Part shown: positions 39,385-43,928 of the stretch, in pieces
How positions within the stretch are numbered: position 1 is the stretch's first letter
Layout of the letters: each line of letters begins with the position of its first letter
IMG/VR virus record: IMGVR_UViG_3300017963_000389
Span: 1-43,928 of that record
Source: a virus
Reading direction: 5' to 3' (one strand)
DNA length: 43,928 nt
The notes under the pieces: generated by a model
Database searches by the model: none
Seen by the model: the letters and a program-made list of their open reading frames with translations, nothing else
What the model was told of the DNA's origin: nothing
Position numbers and translations under genes: made by a program

Positions 39385-40313
39385 TCATCAAAATCATGGC
39401 ACTCCAAAAAATTATTGTACTGTTCTTCAACGAACTCCTCAAAGTTGTCATAATCATCTTCGTACTCATCATTCTCCCATGCTTCTTTGAGTTCATCCTC
39501 AACAGTTTGGTCGCCATAATTCCCTCTGCTCTCAAGCCATTGTTCCATGCTTGGCTTAACCTCAATTCGGTACAGGTCAACCTCATGTTTATCAAGCCAA
39601 CTGTACTTATTGCACAGAGCATTAAGCTCTCTTTGAATCCTCGTAGCAACAAGATTAAACTCCTTCTTCTTCAAAGTGAGAAGCTTTCGAGCTTCAGCTC
39701 TGAAATCACCATGCTGATAGTACCGACTTGGGCTTCCATCAACTTGGTACTTCAACAAAGCAAGTTGTTCCAAGAGCCGAACATACCTCTCACCAGCTCT
39801 TTCTTCTTCAGGAGTTGCTCTACGCTGAAGCTCAATGCGATTGAATATTTCCATTCTGATGTCACGAACACCAAGATTTTCTTTGATGTACTTCTCCGCT
39901 TCGCTTCCGATCTCCACCTTCAAGTCCTCAAAGAACACATTGACCTTCCGAAAACTTAGAAGGTCTATGCGATTCGCCCTTAACCGAAGTCCATGTGTTG
40001 CATGAAATTGTGGTTTGCTACACCAATCTTGAAGCTCATCCAAGAAACTGAACAAGCTCTTTCCCCCCACATCAGAATAATTGTAACCCCAATAATTATA
40101 TTTGCTGAAAGGAAGGTTGGTGTCAACCTCTAATTTCTTTTCTTCTGATTCGAGGTCTTTACTCACCCTCAATCTCATCCTGACAAAATAAAAAGTTTCT
40201 CTGTGCTTGAACCCATAACTGACTAAGTTCTTTCCTCTCTGTTCTTCGTCAATTCGTGTACCATGCACAGGGTCAAACCTTGCTTTCTCATCCAATCTAT
40301 CAGTTGAATCCAT
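39381..40313 (-). CDS. Unrecognised 310-residue protein
   Basis: 310 residues from ATG 40313, with GGAGG (40323-40327) 9 nt ahead. An N-terminal alpha/beta part (HRETFYFVRMRLRVSKDLES) is followed by WGYNYSDVGGKSLFSFLDEL, helical regions with RRATPEEERAGERYVRLLEQ, and a strongly acidic tail (WENDEYEDDYDNFEEFVEEQ). No nuclease or ATPase motif is visible. The acidic end suggests interaction with basic proteins or DNA mimicry. It may be an early protein. Confidence 0.5.
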   Translation of the reverse strand: MDSTDRLDEKARFDPVHGTRIDEEQRGKNLVSYGFKHRETFYFVRMRLRVSKDLESEEKKLEVDTNLPFSKYNYWGYNYSDVGGKSLFSFLDELQDWCSKPQFHATHGLRLRANRIDLLSFRKVNVFFEDLKVEIGSEAEKYIKENLGVRDIRMEIFNRIELQRRATPEEERAGERYVRLLEQLALLKYQVDGSPSRYYQHGDFRAEARKLLTLKKKEFNLVATRIQRELNALCNKYSWLDKHEVDLYRIEVKPSMEQWLESRGNYGDQTVEDELKEAWENDEYEDDYDNFEEFVEEQYNNFLECHDFDE

Positions 40314-40476
40314 CTTCAACAACCTCCAACAGCTCTACTTTGTGCAGAGCTGTCTTTTTGTGTCCGAACTCAGTAAAAAAAAGGTATTCAGCATGACAGA
40401 GATCATCCTCGTCAATGCTTGTTTGGTCAATCAGCTCGTCACCCATGAACAAGCCGAATATGAATCCTTCCATCAT
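40300..40476 (-). CDS. Small acidic protein (58 aa)
   Basis: ATG 40476 immediately follows the previous stop (TGAATGATG) and the frame runs to TGA 40300. Product: MMEGFIFGLFMGDELIDQTS, then IDEDDLCHAEYLFFTEFGHK and KTALHKVELLEVVEDGFN. It is acidic with two hydrophobic stretches. It overlaps the next gene's start and carries that gene's GGAGG. A real but unfamiliar small gene. Confidence 0.55.
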   Translation of the reverse strand: MMEGFIFGLFMGDELIDQTSIDEDDLCHAEYLFFTEFGHKKTALHKVELLEVVEDGFN

Positions 40477-40758
40477 TCACACCATTTCGATTTTGACCCC
40501 GAACCTACTCTCAAGAGCATTGAGGTTATCATCCTTCTTGAGCATGGCTTCTGCTTCAGCCATCTCCTTCTTGGTCATCTTCGGTTGCTTCTCAACAAAG
40601 TAGTTGCCGAACTTTTCCCTGAAGATTTGCTCATTCTCCTCAACAGAGAGAGATCGGTCATATTCATGCTCAACATCCAAAAGGTCGAGGTTGTCCTTAA
40701 AGTGAGCCTTCGCCCAACCAACAAACTTCTTCGGTATCTTCTTGTTTTGCTTTGTCAT
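40477..40758 (-). CDS. Unrecognised small protein (93 aa)
   Basis: 93 residues. KKIPKKFVGWAKAHFKDNLD begins a helical domain, then LSVEENEQIFREKFGNYFVE, then a charged end (KMTKKEMAEAEAMLKKDDNL). A short ribosome site precedes ATG 40758, only 2 nt after the upstream stop. Function unknown. Confidence 0.55.
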   Translation of the reverse strand: MTKQNKKIPKKFVGWAKAHFKDNLDLLDVEHEYDRSLSVEENEQIFREKFGNYFVEKQPKMTKKEMAEAEAMLKKDDNLNALESRFGVKIEMV

Positions 40759-40760
40759 TC

Positions 40761-41153
40761 TTAATCACCTTTGCCCAAGCTACTGATAACAATCACAGAG
40801 TTCTCTGTTTGTAAGAACATTTCAGGACTTTCTCCTTCTTTGCCTTTGCTAATGATGAGCTGTCCTTCTTTGCAAATCTCCTTTAAAACCTCGAAGATGT
40901 GCTTTGTATTGAAGGTTGCGTGACTTTCACCCTCATATCTGCTATTGGTCACAATCATCTTCACTAATCCCTGATCTCCGATGCTCACACTCTCATCAGT
41001 GCACTTTATACCCCATTTCTCTGCTAATTTGTTGTCAGCCATGAGGTTGTCGGCTGAATACTTCTTCACCCACTTCAGTAGTGGGAGATTGTTGAGTAAG
41101 CCCTTCAGCCAACTCATATCTTTCCCGTTTCCATTCGCTTTTGTTTTTTCCAT
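40761..41153 (-). CDS. Small alpha/beta protein, possible clamp-like half
   Basis: 130 residues. LMADNKLAEKWGIKCTDESV, SIGDQGLVKMIVTNSRYEGE, then ATFNTKHIFEVLKEICKEGQ and LIISKGKEGESPEMFLQTEN follow a strand-helix-strand pattern that recalls half of a sliding clamp (PCNA). The full clamp would be twice as long and no PIP-binding groove can be judged. The assignment is weak. GAGGTA precedes ATG 41153. Confidence 0.35.
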   Translation of the reverse strand: MEKTKANGNGKDMSWLKGLLNNLPLLKWVKKYSADNLMADNKLAEKWGIKCTDESVSIGDQGLVKMIVTNSRYEGESHATFNTKHIFEVLKEICKEGQLIISKGKEGESPEMFLQTENSVIVISSLGKGD

Positions 41154-41171
41154 TCTATTCTACCTCGCATA

Positions 41172-41561
41172 CTACATTTTTTGTACACTTACAACATACA
41201 CATTTATGTTGTGCTTTGAACCAATCAAAGCATGAAGTCGCCTGTGACATTCATTACACAGCACGACTAAATTCTCAGGATGATTATCTTCCCGATTCTT
41301 ATTCTTGTGATGAACAACTAAACTCAAATCAGTATTGCAAAAATAACATTTGCTACGCCTATCAATGACTTTTCTGTATATTTGGTCGCTGTGGTTTAAT
41401 GGAAGCCCTCTCTCAATGTTTTTTTTCCACCTAAAATATGTTCTTCTGCTCTGCTTGAACTCCTTACAGAATAACGCCACAGCGTGTTCTACGGGAACAC
41501 AATCAGTAGTTTTTAAAAAATCCACAAACTCCACCCGTAAAGTGTCATAATTATTTTTCAT
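41172..41561 (-). CDS. HNH endonuclease with helix-turn-helix-like start
   Basis: 129 residues from ATG 41561. The C-terminal half is an HNH/zinc nuclease: CYFC (Cys72, Cys75), VVHHKNKNR (His84/85), HPENLVVLC (Asn97) and CNECHRRLH (Cys102, Cys105, His106). The N-terminal half (residues about 24-50) contains VEHAVALFCKEFKQSRRTYF RWKK, like the end of the neighbouring AAA+ protein. It may nick or cut DNA in packaging or homing. Overlaps the AAA+ gene by 11 nt. Confidence 0.8.
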   Translation of the reverse strand: MKNNYDTLRVEFVDFLKTTDCVPVEHAVALFCKEFKQSRRTYFRWKKNIERGLPLNHSDQIYRKVIDRRSKCYFCNTDLSLVVHHKNKNREDNHPENLVVLCNECHRRLHALIGSKHNINVYVVSVQKM

Positions 41562-42588
41562 GCACACCACCCGTGCCTTTTTTTCTTGTCACCCTGACAC
41601 TCATCTCTTTCTTCACCCGAAAATAAGTCCTTCGGCTCATTCCCGTATGAAGCATGAAGTATCTGCATTGTTCCGCAACACCACCATCCTGTTGTAAGCT
41701 CTGCAAGAACACTTTTTTAAGCTCATCTTCCTCAACAGTAGCACAGAACAAACTCTCTGCTTTGTCCTTATCATACCGAACATAAGCAATCGCCTTCTTG
41801 AGAGTTCTGAAATTAAAGTCCTTCGTGGCTTCTGAAGTGTTCTCTCGCAACACCTTCATCACCCCATCCTTCTCAACCCGTGACAAGTCAGGGTTATTAT
41901 TGATGAAGGATTCGCAAATCCTCATCTTTTCAGGATAAGTGAACGTCATCTCATAAGGAATAGTTCGGCTTATCATGGCTCTCGTTCCACTATCCTGACT
42001 ATTAGGTATCTTATTGCACAAAATAATAAGCTTCGCTTCCATGATAAAAGCAGAAGGCAAATCCTTCGCCTTATTGCTTGTGCTATTATACTGAACTATC
42101 CTTTTACCATCACTATCCCACAAAGCTCCTTTGAGTATGCTCATAGAAAGGTTGTTACTGAAGATACCCTCAACATCATCCAATATAATAAGCTTCTTGT
42201 TCCTGTGCTCATGCAAGAAAGCATACAATGAGAGAGGAGTTGTGTAACCATTACTATACTCCCAATCATCACTCTCAAGCTCACCCTTCGCCTGATTAAT
42301 AGTGAGCACAGTCTTACCAATACCACCCTCACCATAAAAAATAAGACCATAATGCTCTTGAGTGGACAACAACACCTTAATGAGCTGTTTCGGAATGTCA
42401 AAAGCTTTGAGGTTGCTCTGCTTCGTCTTGCCTTCCTTCCACTCCTGAATCTTCTGCTCTGCTTCCTCTTGCTCTGCACTCTTCTTCTCTGTCACAATCT
42501 CGCCCTTAATACTGATGTGACTACTCGCTTCTATGAGTTGTTTCTTCAGAGCTTCCAAATCCTCACTCGCTTTTGATTGTGTTCCCAT
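41551..42588 (-). CDS. AAA+ P-loop ATPase with C-terminal HTH motif
   Basis: 345 residues. The N-terminal 60 residues are charged. Walker A GEGGIGKT (86-93), Walker B LIILDD (133-138), KLIILCNKIP as sensor 1, and TRAMISRTIPY as arginine-finger region show an AAA+ or helicase-like ATPase. The C-terminal part (GVAEQCRYFMLHTGMSRRTY FRVKKEM) is a helix-turn-helix-like segment shared with the HNH protein. It may load the MCM helicase or bind an origin. Alternatively it is a superfamily 3-like protein. Confidence 0.7.
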   Translation of the reverse strand: MGTQSKASEDLEALKKQLIEASSHISIKGEIVTEKKSAEQEEAEQKIQEWKEGKTKQSNLKAFDIPKQLIKVLLSTQEHYGLIFYGEGGIGKTVLTINQAKGELESDDWEYSNGYTTPLSLYAFLHEHRNKKLIILDDVEGIFSNNLSMSILKGALWDSDGKRIVQYNSTSNKAKDLPSAFIMEAKLIILCNKIPNSQDSGTRAMISRTIPYEMTFTYPEKMRICESFINNNPDLSRVEKDGVMKVLRENTSEATKDFNFRTLKKAIAYVRYDKDKAESLFCATVEEDELKKVFLQSLQQDGGVAEQCRYFMLHTGMSRRTYFRVKKEMSVRVTRKKGTGGVHEK

Positions 42589-42700
42589 TTTTCAACTCCA
42601 AGAGTAAACCATCACAGTAGTAACTCCAATGCTTCTCACACAAACCCACCCCTTTAAGGGAGAGAGCAGAAATTTGTCGGCATCGTTTAGCGTCGCACAT
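42563..42700 (-). CDS. Small treble-clef-like zinc protein (45 aa)
   Basis: 45 residues from ATG 42700: MCDAKRCRQISALSLKGVGL followed by CEKHWSYYCDGLLLEL. The C-x4-C and C-x2-H pair suggests one zinc site. GAGGGGG precedes the start. Longer frames upstream overlap the zinc-ribbon gene and look less likely. Its stop overlaps the AAA+ start by 26 nt. Confidence 0.55.
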   Translation of the reverse strand: MCDAKRCRQISALSLKGVGLCEKHWSYYCDGLLLELKNGNTIKSE

Positions 42701-42914
42701 AACGATACCCCCTCGTTCCCTTAAGACCTTTAGTAAAACCCACCTTCTCCAAAGCCCTCTCTTTTGTGCATGACTTACAAGCCCGAAGATACAGAATCTT
42801 CTCACTCTCGAATATGTCGGCTCTGCCCTGTGGGAGCAAAACGCACAGTTTACCACTCCAAAAAGGCTTTGCACTCGTATTCTCTCCGCAATAATCACAT
42901 GGATGCGTCGCCAT
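42687..42914 (-). CDS. Zinc-ribbon protein (75 aa)
   Basis: 75 residues from ATG 42914, with GAGGTG (42921-42926) 6 nt ahead. CDYCGENTSAKPFWSGKL and RACKSCTKERALEKVGF form a CxxC...CxxC site on a small beta domain. The basic end (GLKGTRGYRYVRR) suggests nucleic-acid binding. It overlaps both neighbours and is part of the early operon. Confidence 0.65.
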   Translation of the reverse strand: MATHPCDYCGENTSAKPFWSGKLCVLLPQGRADIFESEKILYLRACKSCTKERALEKVGFTKGLKGTRGYRYVRR

Positions 42915-43086
42915 TATTCTCACCTCGTATTAATTTCATAAAATAATCAGTAAAGGCTTTATCCCGCTTAAGATACACTTCGAGAGGAATCTCGCCCTTT
43001 AACACCCCGTCAATCATCCCGATGTTGTCCTTTATCGGGTCAACATAACCCTTCAAGACAGTATCGAGCTGTGACCTACGCCACAC
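42895..43086 (-). CDS. Small protein (63 aa), GTG start
   Basis: 63 residues: WRRSQLDTVLKGYVDPIKDN then IGMIDGVLKGEIPLEVYLKR and DKAFTDYFMKLIRGENNGDA. Helical throughout, amphipathic. It overlaps the previous gene by 34 nt. The GTG start 43086 has only GGAGC upstream, so a later start is possible. Function unknown. Confidence 0.45.
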   Translation of the reverse strand: MWRRSQLDTVLKGYVDPIKDNIGMIDGVLKGEIPLEVYLKRDKAFTDYFMKLIRGENNGDASM

Positions 43087-43379
43087 ACAGAAGCTAAAAG
43101 CTCCTGTGCCTTAGCAACCACTTCAGCGTGTGGGATTCTTTGCGTTTTGTCAGGCTGAAGCTCGTTTAATAACTTGCCTGTGGTCATGCTCCAATCATTA
43201 ACCGAAACGTACCCATTCACAGCAACAAGAGTTTTATAAGAAAAATAAAGGTTTACCTCTTGCCATCCCGTTGATATGGTCACACAGTTTTTATTTACTG
43301 TTCCCATGTTCCACAAAGAGATTTTAACCTTCTCTTGTGGCTTTTGTTGTTCCGTTTGCTTTTGCTCGGTTTCTTCCAT
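43053..43379 (-). CDS. Unrecognised early protein (108 aa)
   Basis: 108 residues from ATG 43379, with GGAGGT (43387-43392) 7 nt ahead. A Gln/Glu-rich start (EETEQKQTEQQKPQEKVKIS) leads into a beta-rich part (NKNCVTISTGWQEVNLYFSY, VNDWSMTTGKLL), then an alpha part with HAEVVAKAQELLASV. TATA-like TTTAAAG lies near 43420. It may be the first gene of the leftward early operon after the right-edge gene. No family. Confidence 0.55.
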   Translation of the reverse strand: MEETEQKQTEQQKPQEKVKISLWNMGTVNKNCVTISTGWQEVNLYFSYKTLVAVNGYVSVNDWSMTTGKLLNELQPDKTQRIPHAEVVAKAQELLASVCGVGHSSILS

Positions 43380-43653
43380 TTTATAGACCTCCATCATTTA
43401 TAAATGACCATGAAAGCGGTTTAAAGTTGTCACCCGCCGATGGTGTGATACGAAAAGGGGAAAAGATGAACCAAAACACCCAAACCCCAAAAACACACAC
43501 ACCACCGACGAGAAACAACCGACACCACCAACAAGTGAATAAGACAAAAATAAACGGCAATATACACTTATGATATGTTTATCTTTTGAATCTATGATGT
43601 ATGATTGTGTTCTGATTCCGTTGATTTTTGCGGTTGTCATTGTGTTGTGACAA
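43380..43653. other. Gene-poor stretch before the early operon
   Basis: About 270 bp without a convincing gene. It contains a TATA-like ATTTATAAAT (43396-43405), GTTTAAAG (43419-43426), and a Gly/Ser-poor Pro/Thr/Gln-type plus frame (43468-43573, starting MNQNTQTPKTHTPPTRNN) that I do not trust. This is probably the promoter region of the leftward operon. Confidence 0.4.
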
Positions 43654-43684
43654 TAAAAAAAATAAGGGGTCTTATCTGACCCCT
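43654..43684 (-). terminator. Hairpin and T-tract terminator at the right end
   Basis: On the minus strand GGGGTC-AGATAA-GACCCC (43666-43684) is followed by TTATTTTTTTT. It spans the stop codon (TAA, 43672-43674) of the right-edge gene and resembles an intrinsic terminator. It has the same ACCCCTTATT plus Ts as the terminator at 39108-39135. Confidence 0.55.
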
Positions 43685-43928
43685 ACCTCTGCTTGTAATC
43701 TTATGAGCTTTGGAAGGTCTACTCCCTCTGCTATCCTGTTTTTAGCGTGTTGCACTACTTCGAGCATCCATTTAAGCTCGTGTTCTATGCTCTGCATCCT
43801 GTGCTCTATGCTCATGGTTGTTTCTGAAGATTTGACATAACCCCATAAGGGAAAAGTCACATCCTCGTATTTTGCTATTACCCATAACCATGACGTGTCT
43901 TTGACGAAATGGTTATACTCCTCTTGTG
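43672..43928 (-). CDS. Right-edge partial protein, open to the window end
   Basis: The frame is open from the window edge (QEEYNHFVKDTSWLWVIAKY, then EDVTFPLWGYVKSSETTMSI) to TAA 43672. The 3' half is a helical region (EHELKWMLEVVQHAKNRIAE). No start codon lies before GTG 43860, and the codons from 43928 to 43861 look coding, so the gene is cut by the edge. If the ends join, it continues in frame to ATG 52-50 at the left edge (102 residues in total). Confidence 0.55.
   Translation of the reverse strand, partial: QEEYNHFVKDTSWLWVIAKYEDVTFPLWGYVKSSETTMSIEHRMQSIEHELKWMLEVVQHAKNRIAEGVDLPKLIRLQAEVGVR

Noticed and set aside
43468-43573. A rightward 35-codon frame (start MNQNTQTPKTHTPPTRNN).
   Set aside because: Low-complexity, isolated on the opposite strand from all neighbours, with no family or partner. 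The ribosome site (GGGG) is not convincing.
43398-43640. A leftward frame of 80 codons starting MTTAKINGIRTQSYII.
   Set aside because: It is Phe/Val/Gly-rich low-complexity sequence opposite Thr/Pro/Gln-type codons, has no ribosome site and overlaps a promoter region.
1-43928. CRISPR array, tRNA gene, integrase or attachment site.
   Set aside because: No evenly spaced direct repeats, no clover-leaf sequence with the T-loop consensus, and no recombinase motif were seen. An exhaustive tRNA scan could not be run.
1-43928. Direct terminal repeat at the two window ends.
   Set aside because: The first and last stretches do not match each other. Circularity is only suggested by the frame that continues across the ends.

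Overview
The window reads as a nearly complete (possibly complete and circular) genome of a tailed, head-tail archaeal virus of about 44 kb. Bacteriophage-type virion genes are recognisable: large terminase, portal, HK97-type protease/capsid, duplicated tail tube, tape measure and tail hub. The replication genes are of archaeal type: an MCM-like helicase and an archaeo-eukaryotic primase. Expression signals are also archaeal: TTTAAATA/TATATAAA boxes about 26 bp before leaderless starts, GGAGGTGAT ribosome sites, and T-tract terminators. The host cannot be named from sequence alone. Secreted proteins crowded with N-glycosylation sequons and short zinc-ribbon proteins fit a moderately AT-rich archaeon. 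No integrase, DNA polymerase, tRNA or CRISPR array was seen, so the virus probably uses the host polymerase and may be lytic.

Layout. Positions 1-131 form a regulatory region with two AGTATATACT palindromes around a TATA box. From 132 to 31550 nearly everything is rightward: an AbrB-like protein and small proteins, packaging (TerL), a virion-protein block (2963-7535), portal (7640-9091), a protease-scaffold-capsid fusion (9104-11227), small virion proteins, a large secreted glycoside-hydrolase-like protein (13211-17188), connector and neck genes (17592-20032), two tail-tube paralogues, assembly proteins, tape measure, a second giant secreted Kelch-containing protein (24308-28300), tail hub and lysis-like membrane proteins. 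From 43928 down to 31608 everything is leftward: small early proteins, zinc ribbons, an AAA+ ATPase, an HNH nuclease, coiled-coil proteins, a structured intergenic RNA candidate, a short palindrome-bounded element, MCM helicase, primase, an OB/SHOCT protein and a winged-helix regulator. The two arms converge at about 31551-31607.

How it fits together. The leftward arm looks like the early replication and regulation set and the rightward arm like the late packaging and virion set. The same palindrome (AGTATATACT) sits beside TATA boxes at the divergent region, upstream of the OB/SHOCT gene and upstream of the MCM operon, which suggests one regulator governs both arms. The leftward reading frame open at the right edge continues in frame across a hypothetical junction with the left edge, to an ATG at positions 50-52. 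This suggests, but does not prove, that the sequence is circular or permuted.

Most notable points: the shared operator, the fused protease-capsid gene with an internal ribosome site, the glycoside hydrolase with beta-sandwich domains apparently inserted between its two catalytic glutamates, the structured RNA candidate at 37567-37724, the IS605-like palindrome-bounded cargo element, and several genes under 60 codons that routine gene calling could miss.
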